64,000 nucleotides of DNA from Croceicoccus hydrothermalis. Its GTDB lineage: Bacteria; Pseudomonadota; Alphaproteobacteria; Sphingomonadales; Sphingomonadaceae. Shown piece by piece: positions 1-8,440 of the stretch. The translations under genes and the position numbers were made by a program. Numbering within the stretch: the stretch's first letter is position 1; the number at the start of each line of letters is the position of its first letter. A model generated the notes under the pieces. It saw only the letters and a program-made list of their open reading frames with translations. It was not told the DNA's origin and searched no databases. Location of the stretch: contig NZ_JAIQCI010000002.1 of the NCBI RefSeq assembly GCF_022378335.1, positions 124,001 to 188,000 of the forward strand, in the 5' to 3' direction.

Positions 1-294
1 GGCGCTCGCCTGCTGCTCCGGCGGGAGGAAACCGAGGTCGAGCGCATGGGCCGCAGCGGCCCAGTCCTCCCGCTCCGCCGCATCGTGGAAGCTTTCCATC
101 GTGGCCTGCGGCGTATCGTAATATCCCGGCGGTTCCCCCGGAAGCCCGGCATTGATCGCATCGCGTTCGTAGACGGGCGGCCCGTCCCCCGATTGCGCGC
201 GCGCCAACCCGCCCGCCATCGCAAGGGACAGCATGCAAAGCCCAAGCACCACGATGGCGCGGCGGATGGCGAAGAGGGAACCGGTCGTCATCAT
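1..294 (-). CDS. Exported protein, N-terminal part only (possible mechanosensitive-channel family)
   Basis: Open reading frame with no stop before the window edge; only the first 98 codons are visible. It starts at a double ATG (294 or 291). Residues 1 to about 34 form a signal peptide: basic start, hydrophobic core and an Ala-Arg-Ala end suggesting signal peptidase I cleavage. The mature start contains a DTPQATMESFHDAAE stretch followed by an Ala-rich helix. In my memory this resembles the periplasmic N-terminus of some sphingomonad MscS-type channels, but no pore region is present to confirm it. It is divergent from the c-di-GMP gene, separated by 170 bp. That it is a real exported gene is likely; its function is open. 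Confidence 0.6.
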   Translation of the reverse strand, partial: MMTTGSLFAIRRAIVVLGLCMLSLAMAGGLARAQSGDGPPVYERDAINAGLPGEPPGYYDTPQATMESFHDAAEREDWAAAAHALDLGFLPPEQQASA

Positions 295-390
295 TATTGC
301 AAAGCCCTACCGCGATACGGGCGCTGGCGTCAAAGCTGTGGGGACGATTCCCGGTCGTGCGCCGTGCATGCGCCGCTCTGCCATAGGATG

Positions 391-400
391 GGGTTAACCC
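391..400. repeat. 10-bp perfect palindrome GGGTTAACCC in a divergent intergenic region
   Basis: The sequence equals its own reverse complement. It lies 65 bp upstream of the MHYT-GGDEF-EAL start, inside the 170-bp gap shared with the divergent exported-protein gene. It could be an operator, but a 10-bp palindrome also arises by chance and nothing else marks it. Confidence 0.25.
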
Positions 401-464
401 GTTCTTATCGGCTTTGCTCTCATGATTTGCCGATAATCTCGGTATTCATACGCGTGGGAGCAGG

Positions 465-2504
465 ATGATGCGCATCGCGGCCTGTTTCATGCAGGGCCAT
501 AATCTGTGGCTTGTTTTCCTGGCCCTGTCGATGTGCGTGCTCGGCTCCTTCACTTTCGTGCGGTTGAGCCGCCGGACCTTTACAGAGCATGGGCCCGCGC
601 GGTTCTACTGGGCACTGCTCGCCGCGACGACGGGCGGCATGGTGTACTGGTCCACCCATTTCATCGCCATGCTGGGATACGATCCCGGCACGCGCGTCAC
701 CTTCGATGCGACATTGACGATCGCATCCGCGCTGATCTCCATTCTGGGCGCGTATCTCGGGCTGCTGGTCGCGATGCATCGCAATCGCTGGATCGCGTGC
801 GTGATTGGCGGGACCATTTTGGGCCTGTCCATGGCGGCCATGCATTCGGTGGGCATGTTGGCCTATCGCGTGGGCGGGGACGTAGAGTGGCTATCCGGCT
901 GGATCGCGCTCTCAGTCGGGATTTCGATCCTCCTGTTCATCGTGGCGATCCGTCTGATCAAGACAGAAGGGACGCGGGCGCATGCGCTGCGGCCGGTCGC
1001 GCTCCTGACCGTCGCGGTTTTCGGTCTGCATTTTGTGGGAATGGCGGGCTTCGTCGTGACGCCGGCCGTTGGCGGGGCCACCGGTGTCGTGGGCGAACCA
1101 TTCGCGGTGATGGCCGTGGTCATCGCGCTGGCCGCGCTTCTCATCATGGTGATCGGCATATCGGCGCATTTCGTGGAACGTCAGGGACAGCTTGCCCGTG
1201 CGGACCTGCATCACCTCGCCCTTCATGACGACCTCACGAAGATCGTCAATCGACGGGGTTTCGGCAATGCCGTTGCGAAACATTGCCGGATGGCCCGGGC
1301 GGGGAAGGCGAGCTTTGCGCTGATCCTGATCGATCTCGACAGGTTCAAACCCGTCAACGATACGCTGGGCCACCGGACCGGGGACGAGGTTCTGCGCCGG
1401 GTGGCCGAACGGATCGGCGCGGCGGTGCGCCCCGGCGATCTGATCGCGCGGGTGGGCGGCGACGAATTCGCCGTGGTCGCGCCCGGTATCGATGATACCG
1501 AGGATGCGGACGCCTTGGCCGCCCGGATCGGAGAACTGCTGCGTCGCCCCTATGTCATCGACGGAAATGTGGCCGAAACGGGGGCCAGCATCGGCGTCGC
1601 GCTTGCCCCGGTAAACGCCGATGATCCGGACAGGCTGATACAATGCGCCGACATCGCGCTTTACGCGGTAAAGAAAGGGGGGCGCGGCAATCATAGCCTG
1701 TTCGATGCGGAGCTGGGTGAGCGGATGGAGCGCCGCCGCGCCATTGCCGCCGACCTGCGGCGCGCCTGCCTTCGCGATTCGTTCACGCTGGTCTATCAAC
1801 CGATCACCCATGCCGCGACGGGCCGCATCATCGGCGCCGAAGCCTTGCTTCGCTGGCATTGCGAGGAACGCGGCGAGATGGCGCCGTCCGAATTCATACC
1901 CATTGCGGAGGAGCTGGGCCTGATCTCGCGCATCGGGGAAAGCGTGCTCAATCGGGCATGCTGCGACGCCATGGCGTGGGACAGCGATATCACCCTGTCG
2001 GTGAACCTGTCGCCGGTACAGCTGCTCGACCCCCGCCTGCCGCAGACGGTGGCGCGCGCGCTCGCGCATGCGGGGCTGGACCCTTCGCGGCTGGAGCTTG
2101 AGATCACCGAAACCGCGCTCATTGAAAATCATGAGATCGCCATGCGCATTCTCAACCGCATCAGCGCGATCGGCGTGCGCATCGCTCTCGACGATTTCGG
2201 CTGCGGCTATTCCTCGCTGAGCTATCTGCACCGTTTTCCGATCGACCGGATAAAGATCGACCAGTCGTTCATTCAAAGCCTTCCCGACGATGTGCAAAGC
2301 ATGTCGATCGTCAAATCGCTGATACAGCTGGGAAGCAGTCTCGAGATGAGCGTGACGGCCGAAGGGATCGAGACGCGTGCGCAGCGTGATTTCATGACCG
2401 CGCAGGGATGCGACTGCCTGCAAGGCTACCTCATCTGCCACCCGCTCGATTGCGATGCCTTCGTCGACCTGCTGCGTACGGACGAGGGCAGGACCGCTGC
2501 ATGA
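465..2504 (+). CDS. MHYT-GGDEF-EAL membrane cyclic-di-GMP enzyme
   Basis: A 679-residue inner-membrane protein predicted to make and break cyclic di-GMP. Residues 1 to about 235 are a seven-helix MHYT sensor with three MHYT-like motifs (WSTHFIAML, MAAMHSVGML, LHFVGM); the first has Thr where Met is usual. MHYT motifs are proposed to bind copper or sense a diatomic ligand. The GGDEF domain (about 250-410) keeps GGDEF at 331-335 and the inhibitory RxxD site RPGD at 322-325. The EAL domain (about 425-670) keeps EAL at 459-461 and the DDFG loop near 576, so both activities look intact. The start follows GGGAG. The stop overlaps the next ATG by four bases (ATGA), coupling it to the BLUF sensor. 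Family assignment is secure; signal and net activity are unknown. Confidence 0.95.
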   Translation: MMRIAACFMQGHNLWLVFLALSMCVLGSFTFVRLSRRTFTEHGPARFYWALLAATTGGMVYWSTHFIAMLGYDPGTRVTFDATLTIASALISILGAYLGLLVAMHRNRWIACVIGGTILGLSMAAMHSVGMLAYRVGGDVEWLSGWIALSVGISILLFIVAIRLIKTEGTRAHALRPVALLTVAVFGLHFVGMAGFVVTPAVGGATGVVGEPFAVMAVVIALAALLIMVIGISAHFVERQGQLARADLHHLALHDDLTKIVNRRGFGNAVAKHCRMARAGKASFALILIDLDRFKPVNDTLGHRTGDEVLRRVAERIGAAVRPGDLIARVGGDEFAVVAPGIDDTEDADALAARIGELLRRPYVIDGNVAETGASIGVALAPVNADDPDRLIQCADIALYAVKKGGRGNHSLFDAELGERMERRRAIAADLRRACLRDSFTLVYQPITHAATGRIIGAEALLRWHCEERGEMAPSEFIPIAEELGLISRIGESVLNRACCDAMAWDSDITLSVNLSPVQLLDPRLPQTVARALAHAGLDPSRLELEITETALIENHEIAMRILNRISAIGVRIALDDFGCGYSSLSYLHRFPIDRIKIDQSFIQSLPDDVQSMSIVKSLIQLGSSLEMSVTAEGIETRAQRDFMTAQGCDCLQGYLICHPLDCDAFVDLLRTDEGRTAA

Positions 2505-2986
2505 ACCCGCCGTCATCCGACATGCTGTACCGGCTTCTCTATACCAGCACGGCCGCGCCCGGCGACCGGCCCGGCGAAACCATGGTGCGCGACATCGTCG
2601 GCGCATCCTGCGCACGCAACCGGCAAACCGGCGTGAGCGGCGGCCTGTTGTTCGACGGTTCCAAATTCGTGCAGGTCCTCGAAGGACCGGCGGCCAGCGT
2701 GGAGAGCCTGTTCGAAAGCATCTGCCGCGACCTGCGCCATGTCGACGTCAATCTCGTCGATTTCAGTCCGATCGATACGCGCATGTTCGGGGAATGGCAC
2801 ATGGCCTTTGTCGGGCCGGACCATGAAATCATCACGGGGATGGAGAGCGACCGCGACGAGATTGCGTTTCTCCTCGGTGTCGATGCGCGCAAGGCGGTGG
2901 AGCAGCTTCGTTCGCTGTTCGAGCAGGGTGGAGATCGAAACCAAGGGGGCGCGACAAACGACGAGCCGCGCGCCGCCGCCGATTGA
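2501..2986 (+). CDS. Stand-alone BLUF blue-light sensor protein
   Basis: A 161-residue soluble protein with one flavin-binding BLUF domain (about residues 8-105) and a short polar tail. The residues that carry the BLUF photocycle are present: Tyr14 in RLLYTS, Asn40, Gln58 in FVQVLEGP, Trp99 and Met101 in EWHMAF. Spacings match AppA-type domains apart from a two-residue insertion after Tyr14. The fold could also be confused with acylphosphatase, but Gln58 and Asn40 argue for real photochemistry. Translation is coupled to the upstream MHYT-GGDEF-EAL gene (ATGA overlap). Known short BLUF proteins act through a partner, for example PapB on the EAL enzyme PapA, so the upstream enzyme is the obvious candidate partner (inference). 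Confidence 0.92.
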   Translation: MNPPSSDMLYRLLYTSTAAPGDRPGETMVRDIVGASCARNRQTGVSGGLLFDGSKFVQVLEGPAASVESLFESICRDLRHVDVNLVDFSPIDTRMFGEWHMAFVGPDHEIITGMESDRDEIAFLLGVDARKAVEQLRSLFEQGGDRNQGGATNDEPRAAAD

Positions 2987-3004
2987 ACCCTACGCCGCGT
3001 AGAA

Positions 3005-3736
3005 TTAGCCGCCCTTCGCAAAGGGTGAGAAATTGGTCGTTTCATCATACACGTCGATCGCTTCTGCATGTTTGAGTGCGCCGATCACGCGATAGGTCAC
3101 AGGGGTCAGCGCCGCCTCCCACCCGGTCTTGATTGCCCATTGCGACACGACCGCCTGCGCGACGAGCTCCGGCGGAAAGCCGGGCACGCCCAGAAATGCG
3201 ACCGGATAGAAGATCAGGCTATCGAGGCCCTGCCCCACGATGGTCGATCCGATGATCCGCATCCAAAGATGACGCCCCTCCATGCGGCTTTTCATCTTCG
3301 CCAGCACGTAGGAATTGGCGAATTCCCCGACCCAGAACGCCGCGATGGAGGCGGCCACGATACGCCAGGTATTGCCGAACACGAATTCGTAGGCGTCCTG
3401 CCCCTCCCACCCGTCGGCGGGCGGAAGGGAGACGACCGCCCATGCCATGAATGCCATGAACAAAAGCGCGGCAAACCCGGTCCAGATGACCCGCCGCGCC
3501 CGGGCATAGCCGTATACCTCGGTCAGGACGTCACCGATGATGTAACTGACCGGAAAGAAGAGAACGCCCGCGCCGAACACCCATTGCGTGCCGCCGGGCG
3601 GGGGGATGTAGCTAAGCTTCGATGCGCCGATGACATTGGACAGCAGCACGATCATGACAAAGGCCGCCATGACGAGATCGTAGAAGCGAAAATGCCCGAC
3701 CCGGGCGGCATCGATCCTGTGCGGGGCGTCGTTCAT
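3005..3736 (-). CDS. yhhQ: Queuosine precursor transporter (YhhQ/VUT family)
   Basis: A 243-residue integral membrane protein of the DUF165/VUT family, which imports the queuosine precursor preQ0 or preQ1 for tRNA modification. The sequence shows about six hydrophobic segments and the family pattern FFPVSYIIGDVLTEVYGY near residues 60-77, and a later helix containing GQGLDSLIFYP. Length is normal for the family. It converges on the BLUF gene with only 18 bp between stop codons. The upstream region on its own strand leads into the tRNA-Val gene. Whether the cell also makes queuosine precursor itself cannot be judged from this window. Confidence 0.9.
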   Translation of the reverse strand: MNDAPHRIDAARVGHFRFYDLVMAAFVMIVLLSNVIGASKLSYIPPPGGTQWVFGAGVLFFPVSYIIGDVLTEVYGYARARRVIWTGFAALLFMAFMAWAVVSLPPADGWEGQDAYEFVFGNTWRIVAASIAAFWVGEFANSYVLAKMKSRMEGRHLWMRIIGSTIVGQGLDSLIFYPVAFLGVPGFPPELVAQAVVSQWAIKTGWEAALTPVTYRVIGALKHAEAIDVYDETTNFSPFAKGG

Positions 3737-3830
3737 GCCCCGTGGCTAGCGCGTTTCGCGTCTTTCCGCAAAGCTGCGTTGCGAATGCGGGGGGCGGCAG
3801 GGGGCCGGGGCTAAGGCCGCGAAGTTCCGC

Positions 3831-3858
3831 TTGACCGCAAGGTAAAACCCGTTAAATC
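3831..3858 (+). promoter_or_regulatory. Candidate promoter of tRNA-Val
   Basis: TTGACC (3831-3836) resembles a -35 box and TTAAAT/TAAATC around 3852-3858 an imperfect -10 box, with 15 to 16 bases between them. It lies about 20 bp before the mature tRNA 5' end, as expected for a short tRNA leader. Assigned by eye only. Confidence 0.4.
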
Positions 3859-3876
3859 CGCGCGCTCCGACGGATC

Positions 3877-3952
3877 GGGCGGTTAGCTCAGCTGGTAGAG
3901 CATCTCGTTTACACCGAGAGGGTCGGGGGTTCGAGCCCCTCACCGCCCACCA
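3877..3952 (+). tRNA. tRNA-Val (anticodon UAC)
   Basis: A 76-base cloverleaf. The acceptor GGGCGGT (3877-3883) pairs with ACCGCCC (3942-3948), followed by discriminator A and an encoded CCA. The D stem is GCTC/GAGC, and the anticodon stem TCTCG/CGAGA encloses loop TTTACAC, giving anticodon TAC, which reads GUA valine codons. The T arm carries the usual GGTTCGAGCC core. No intron. The gene is a single isolated tRNA between yhhQ and the thioredoxin-like lipoprotein gene. Confidence 0.97.
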
Positions 3953-4033
3953 TCGTTTGCATCTCTATCCGGCGCTACTGATTCGCTTGGCTTACACCCG
4001 TGCGCGGAAATCGCCGCGCCCCGTGCCGCCGGT

Positions 4034-4600
4034 TCAATCGAACAATTGCGCCGCGTCCTCGCCTGACCAGTCATACCCGCCGACCACGCGCCAGATTTCG
4101 CGCCCGTCGCTGCCGTAATACACGGTGGTCGGCAACACCCCCGTGCCATACGCGAAACCAAGTGCGTTCTGCGGATCGAGCCAGGGGCGCAACATTGCGA
4201 ATTCGCGCTGATCGAAAAAGGCGGCGACCTTGTCCGCCCCGTCCAGATCCTGCGACACGGTGAGCACGGAAAGCTCGCCCTCCCGCCCCTTTGCCAGATC
4301 GTCGAGCATCGGCATTTCGAGCACGCAGGGCGCGCACCATGTCGCCCACAGGTTGACGAGCACCGGCTGCCCCGAAAATTCGTCGAGGCTGCGGCTCGTG
4401 CCATCCGCCAGCGTCAGCACCGCCTCAGGTATCGGCTCGCCCGCATGGCTGCGGTCGATCTCGCCCGTCAGCACGGCATCGTCCCCATCGCCCTCTGCTT
4501 GCGAAGCGGCGGTGTCTTGCCTATCGCACCCGGCAATCGCAAAGCTGCCGGCCATAAGGGTCGCCGCGGCGGCAACGGACAGGACTGGGCGGAAATTCAT
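4034..4600 (-). CDS. TlpA-like thioredoxin-fold lipoprotein
   Basis: A 188-residue periplasmic thiol-disulfide reductant. The start at 4600 gives a lipoprotein signal ending in AIAGC (lipidated Cys25). A longer form from a TTG at 4630 has no ribosome site and would put a Pro-rich stretch before the signal. The redox motif is WCAPC (Cys89, Cys92) in the expected [10 protein letters not shown] context. A GVLPTT segment supplies the cis-proline loop. TlpA/ResA proteins reduce cytochrome c or oxidase assembly cysteines; the substrate here is not shown, though an oxidase cluster lies 10 kb away. Its start codon interlocks with the argH start in a single CATG (4598-4601). Confidence 0.88.
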   Translation of the reverse strand: MNFRPVLSVAAAATLMAGSFAIAGCDRQDTAASQAEGDGDDAVLTGEIDRSHAGEPIPEAVLTLADGTSRSLDEFSGQPVLVNLWATWCAPCVLEMPMLDDLAKGREGELSVLTVSQDLDGADKVAAFFDQREFAMLRPWLDPQNALGFAYGTGVLPTTVYYGSDGREIWRVVGGYDWSGEDAAQLFD

Positions 4601-6038
4601 GGGCAAGGGCAAGGCAGGCTCCGACGACAAGACGAATGGCGGGCAGGCAAATCAGATGTGGGGCGGACGCTTTGCCGAGGGGCCGTCCGCGATCATGCGC
4701 GAGATAAATGCCTCCATCCCCTTCGACAAGGTGTTGTGGCGGCAGGACATCGCCGCATCGAAGGCGCATGTCGCCATGCTCGCCGCGCAAGGGATCGTGA
4801 CGGACGCCGACGCCTGCACCATCGCCGACGGGCTGGACACCATCGCGGGCGAATATGAACGCGATGGCGTGCCCGAAAACTGGGACCTTGAAGACATCCA
4901 CATGGTGACCGAGGATCGGCTGTCGCAGCTCGTCGGCGCGGCGGCGGGGCGGCTGCATACCGCGCGCAGCCGTAACGATCAGGTCGCGACCGATTTCAGG
5001 CTCTGGGTGCGCGACACGATCGACCAGACCGATGCCGCGCTCGCCGCGCTGCAACGCGCATTGGTGACCCGCGCGGGCGAACATGCGGACAGCATCCTGC
5101 CCGGCTTCACCCACCTTCAAACGGCGCAGCCGGTGACGCTGGGCCACCATCTCATGGCGTATTACGAGATGTTTCGCCGCGACCGTTCGCGCTTTGCCGA
5201 TGCGCGGGTGCGGTTGAACGAATGCCCGCTCGGCTCCGCCGCGCTGGCCGGCACCGGCTTTCCCATCGATCGGGACCGCACCGCGCGCGAATTGGGCTTC
5301 GACCGGCCGACCGACAACAGCCTCGACGCCGTGTCGGATCGCGATTTCGCGCTCGATTACCTGTCCGCGGCCGCGCAGACCTCGCTCCATCTGTCGCGCC
5401 TTGCCGAGGAATTGATCCTGTGGGCGAGCCAGCCGTTCGGCTTCGTGCGGATCACCGATTCGCTGTCGACCGGAAGCTCGATCATGCCGCAGAAGAAAAA
5501 CCCCGATGCGGCCGAACTCATCCGCGGGCATGCGGGGCGCATCACCGGATGCCTGATGCAATTGACGATGACGATGAAGGGGCTTCCGCTCGCCTATTCG
5601 AAGGACATGCAGGACGACAAGCCCCCGGTGTTCGAGGCGGCGTCGCTCCTCGCGCTGTCGGTGGCGGCGATGACGGGAATGATCGCGGAATCGACCTTCA
5701 ACACCGCCTGCATGCGGCAGGCGGCGGAAATGGGCTTTGCCACCGCCACCGATCTTGCCGACTGGCTCGTGCGGGAGGCGGACATCCCGTTCCGTGAGGC
5801 GCACCACATCACGGGCGCGGCGGTAAAGCTGGCCGAGGGGAAGGGCGTGGCCCTCGACGATCTCACCATCGAACAATTGCAGGATATCGACCCGCGCATC
5901 GATGAACGCGTGTACACCGCGCTTTCGGTCGAGGCGTCGGTCGCGGCGCGCAAGAGCCACGGCGGCACCGCCCCGGCACAGGTCCGCGCGCGGGTCGCCG
6001 ATGCGCGGCGGGTGCTGAACATGGGAGACGCGGCATGA
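4599..6038 (+). CDS. argH: Argininosuccinate lyase
   Basis: Last step of arginine synthesis: argininosuccinate to arginine plus fumarate, in the cytosol. The family signature [12 protein letters not shown] is intact, with its catalytic Ser loop, and so is HTARSRNDQ. From ATG 4599 the product has 479 residues; an internal ATG at 4656 (MWGGRF) gives 460, closer to the usual 460-467. I chose 4599 because GGGCGGA sits at a normal distance before it, whereas 4656 has only a weak GGCAGG; this is not settled. The stop overlaps the next small lipoprotein gene (ATGA), and lysA follows, forming an amino-acid biosynthesis operon. Confidence 0.95.
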   Translation: MGKGKAGSDDKTNGGQANQMWGGRFAEGPSAIMREINASIPFDKVLWRQDIAASKAHVAMLAAQGIVTDADACTIADGLDTIAGEYERDGVPENWDLEDIHMVTEDRLSQLVGAAAGRLHTARSRNDQVATDFRLWVRDTIDQTDAALAALQRALVTRAGEHADSILPGFTHLQTAQPVTLGHHLMAYYEMFRRDRSRFADARVRLNECPLGSAALAGTGFPIDRDRTARELGFDRPTDNSLDAVSDRDFALDYLSAAAQTSLHLSRLAEELILWASQPFGFVRITDSLSTGSSIMPQKKNPDAAELIRGHAGRITGCLMQLTMTMKGLPLAYSKDMQDDKPPVFEAASLLALSVAAMTGMIAESTFNTACMRQAAEMGFATATDLADWLVREADIPFREAHHITGAAVKLAEGKGVALDDLTIEQLQDIDPRIDERVYTALSVEASVAARKSHGGTAPAQVRARVADARRVLNMGDAA

Positions 6039-6289
6039 CCGGGCGACGCATCGTCCATCTCGGCGTGGCGGCGGCGGCGATCCTTACCGCCGGCTGTGCG
6101 CAGCGGACCGAGCTGGAGCCGTTGCCCGGCAATACGCTCCCGCCGGCCGCCTATGGCGAGGCGAAGCGCCCCACGGTCGAGGAACTGCTCGAACGTTCGC
6201 CGCAGGCCGCGCCGGAGCGCAATGTCGAACTGCGCACGCAATCCGAACCGCGCGAACCCGACCCTTTCGACCTGCCGCCGGAGCGTTAG
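6035..6289 (+). CDS. Small lipoprotein between argH and lysA
   Basis: An 84-residue protein with a lipoprotein signal ending LTAGC (Cys21) and a Pro/Glu-rich, unstructured tail. Its place between argH and lysA matches the position where other proteobacteria carry a tiny YifL/LptM-type lipoprotein, which helps LptD mature. The tail here lacks the usual GQKGPLY motif after the cysteine, so I do not assign that function. It overlaps argH by four bases and ends three bases before the lysA start, so it is certainly co-translated. Confidence 0.8.
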   Translation: MTGRRIVHLGVAAAAILTAGCAQRTELEPLPGNTLPPAAYGEAKRPTVEELLERSPQAAPERNVELRTQSEPREPDPFDLPPER

Positions 6290-6292
6290 ATC

Positions 6293-7552
6293 ATGGACCA
6301 TTTCACCCGCCGCGACGGCGTGCTGCATGCAGAGGACGTGCCCCTGACGCGCATCGCCGAAGAGGTCGGCACCCCCGTCTATGTGTATTCTCAGGCGACG
6401 CTTGCCCGCCATGCGCGGGTTTTCCGCGAGGCGCTTGCGATCCTGCCCGACGTGCATTGCGCCTTTGCGGTAAAGTCGAACCCGAATCTCGCCGTGCTGC
6501 GCGTGCTCCGCGCGGAGGGCTTTGGCGCCGATGTCGTGTCGGCGGGCGAGATGCGGCGCGCGCTCGCGGCGGGCATGGCGGCCGGGGACATCGTGTTTTC
6601 GGGCGTGGGCAAGACCGACGACGAACTGGCCGAGGCGCTCGATGCCGGAATTGGACAGTTCAACCTGGAATCGGAGGAAGAGGGCGAGGCGCTTGCGAAA
6701 ATCGCCGCCGCGAGGGGGGGGAAGGCGCAATGTGCCCTGCGCGTCAATCCCGATGTCGAGGCCGGTACGCATGAGAAGATCTCCACCGGCAAGGCGGAGA
6801 ACAAGTTCGGCGTGCCCTATGACCGGGCGGCGGCAATCTTCGATCGGCTTGCGGCGCGGGACGGGCTCGCCATGCGCGGGCTGGCCGTGCATATCGGGAG
6901 CCAGCTCGCAAGGCTCGATCCGCTGGAGGCGGCGTTCGCGCGCATGGGGGCGCTCATGGAGGCGATCCGCGCGGAGGGGCATGGCGTGACTCACATGGAT
7001 CTGGGCGGCGGCGTCGGCGTCCCCTATCGCGAGGGTGAACGTTTCCCCTCGCCGCAGGATTATGCCGCAATGGTCGCCCGCGTGACGAAGGATTGGGGCG
7101 TGCGGCTCATGTTCGAACCGGGCCGCGTGATTTCGGGCAATTCGGGCGTTCTGGTCACCCGCGTCGTCCGGGTGAAGCAGGGGGTGACGCATCCCTTCGT
7201 CGTGGTCGATGCGGCGATGAACGATCTTGCCCGCCCCGCCATGTACGATGCCTGGCACGATTTCGTCGCCGTGACCGATCGCGGCGACACGATAGTCGCG
7301 AATATCGTCGGTCCGATTTGCGAAAGCAGCGACACCTTTGCCATGGCGCGCGACATCGCCGCGGTGGAAACGGGCGACCTGGCCGTGTTCCGCACCGCCG
7401 GTGCCTATGGCGCGACGATGGCGAATACCTACAACAGCCGCCCGCTCGTGCCCGAGGTGCTGGTGTCGGGCGATCGCTATGCCGTCGTCGCCGACCGCAT
7501 CGAACCGGCACAGATTTTGAGCGCAGAACGCGTGCCGGACTGGCTTTCATGA
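6293..7552 (+). CDS. lysA: Diaminopimelate decarboxylase
   Basis: A 419-residue PLP enzyme that decarboxylates meso-diaminopimelate to lysine. The PLP lysine is Lys61 in AVKSN. The barrel carries HIGSQ, the glycine loop GGGVGVPY and EPGR for phosphate binding. The C-terminal domain supplies the cross-subunit CESSD motif. Length and motifs match the family from end to end. It is the third gene of the argH operon, starting three bases after the small lipoprotein. Confidence 0.96.
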   Translation: MDHFTRRDGVLHAEDVPLTRIAEEVGTPVYVYSQATLARHARVFREALAILPDVHCAFAVKSNPNLAVLRVLRAEGFGADVVSAGEMRRALAAGMAAGDIVFSGVGKTDDELAEALDAGIGQFNLESEEEGEALAKIAAARGGKAQCALRVNPDVEAGTHEKISTGKAENKFGVPYDRAAAIFDRLAARDGLAMRGLAVHIGSQLARLDPLEAAFARMGALMEAIRAEGHGVTHMDLGGGVGVPYREGERFPSPQDYAAMVARVTKDWGVRLMFEPGRVISGNSGVLVTRVVRVKQGVTHPFVVVDAAMNDLARPAMYDAWHDFVAVTDRGDTIVANIVGPICESSDTFAMARDIAAVETGDLAVFRTAGAYGATMANTYNSRPLVPEVLVSGDRYAVVADRIEPAQILSAERVPDWLS

Positions 7553-7568
7553 TGGCCTGCGTCCGCTG

Positions 7569-8339
7569 ATGCAATCTCTTCCGCTGTTTCACCGTGTCGA
7601 CGGACAGAAGATCGTCGTCCTGGGCGAGGGGGAGGCCGCGGCGGCGAAGCGGCGGCTCATCGAACGGGCCGGAGGCATTTGCGTCGGCGAGCCGGATGCG
7701 CATCACGCGAAACTCGCGTTCATCGCCATCGATGACGAAAAAGAGGGTGAGGCGGCCGCGATCCGCATGCGGTGCCGCGGCCTGCTGGTGAATGTCACCG
7801 ACAGGCCCGCCCTGTGCGAATTTACCGTGCCCTCGATCCTCGATCGTGATCCGGTGCTGGTCGCGGTGGGCACCGGCGGGGCGTCGGCGGGGCTGGCGAA
7901 AATGCTGCGCCTGCGGCTCGAACGGCTGCTGCCGCCGGGGCTGGGCCGGCTGGCGCAGGCGCTGGGCGCGGCGCGCGATGCGATCCGGGCGCGCTATCCG
8001 CAAGGGGCGGACAGGCGCCGCGCGCTCGACATCGCGCTGGGCGAGGGGGGCGCGCTCGATCCGCTGATCGAACATGGGGCGGGCGTGGTGGATGCCTGGC
8101 TCGGCGGGGATGCGCAAACCATGCGGGAGGGGCGCTATGACATCGCGCTGCGCTCCGCCGATCCGGACGATCTTACCTTGCGGGAGGCAAGAATGCTCGG
8201 CAGCGCCGATTACGTCGTTCACGCCGCCTGTGTACCCGCCGCGATCCTGAACCGCGCACGGGCCGATGCCGTCCGCGTACCGGCGGAGGACAGCGACGCA
8301 AGATTTGACGGCGTTGTGGTCGCGATTCGCGGGCCATAG
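7569..8339 (+). CDS. Siroheme synthase-type precorrin-2 dehydrogenase/ferrochelatase
   Basis: A 256-residue protein like the N-terminal (Met8p-like) half of CysG, which oxidises precorrin-2 and inserts iron to make siroheme for sulfite or nitrite reductase. The N-terminus has the LPLFHRVDGQKIVVLGEGEAA pattern: a beta strand and GxGxxA NAD loop. The core keeps VNVTDRPALCEF and STGGAS-like VGTGGAS. The methyltransferase half of CysG is absent, as is normal when CobA is separate. No cysteine or sulfite reductase gene is adjacent; it simply follows lysA by 16 bp. Confidence 0.85.
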   Translation: MQSLPLFHRVDGQKIVVLGEGEAAAAKRRLIERAGGICVGEPDAHHAKLAFIAIDDEKEGEAAAIRMRCRGLLVNVTDRPALCEFTVPSILDRDPVLVAVGTGGASAGLAKMLRLRLERLLPPGLGRLAQALGAARDAIRARYPQGADRRRALDIALGEGGALDPLIEHGAGVVDAWLGGDAQTMREGRYDIALRSADPDDLTLREARMLGSADYVVHAACVPAAILNRARADAVRVPAEDSDARFDGVVVAIRGP

Positions 8340-8440
8340 GGCGGCGCGGTCCCACAATCGGGCAAGATTATGGCAAGAACCGGGAACGATCGCCCGGTCG
8401 CGCCCGTATTATGTCCGATAGCTACGTAAGGGATATCGAG

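Noticed and set aside
912-2615. A 567-residue minus-strand open frame opposite the GGDEF-EAL gene
   Set aside because: Shadow of the MHYT-GGDEF-EAL and BLUF genes; no motif of its own.
3746-3943. A 65-residue open frame beginning MRGSNPRPSRCKRDALPAE opposite the tRNA-Val gene
   Set aside because: It is the well-known spurious translation of the antisense strand of a tRNA gene; the cloverleaf explains the sequence.
4456-4600. Extension of argH upstream into the lipoprotein gene (open frame from 4230)
   Set aside because: The frame is open by chance on the opposite strand of the TlpA-like gene; ArgH similarity begins near 4656 and a ribosome site supports 4599 at the earliest.
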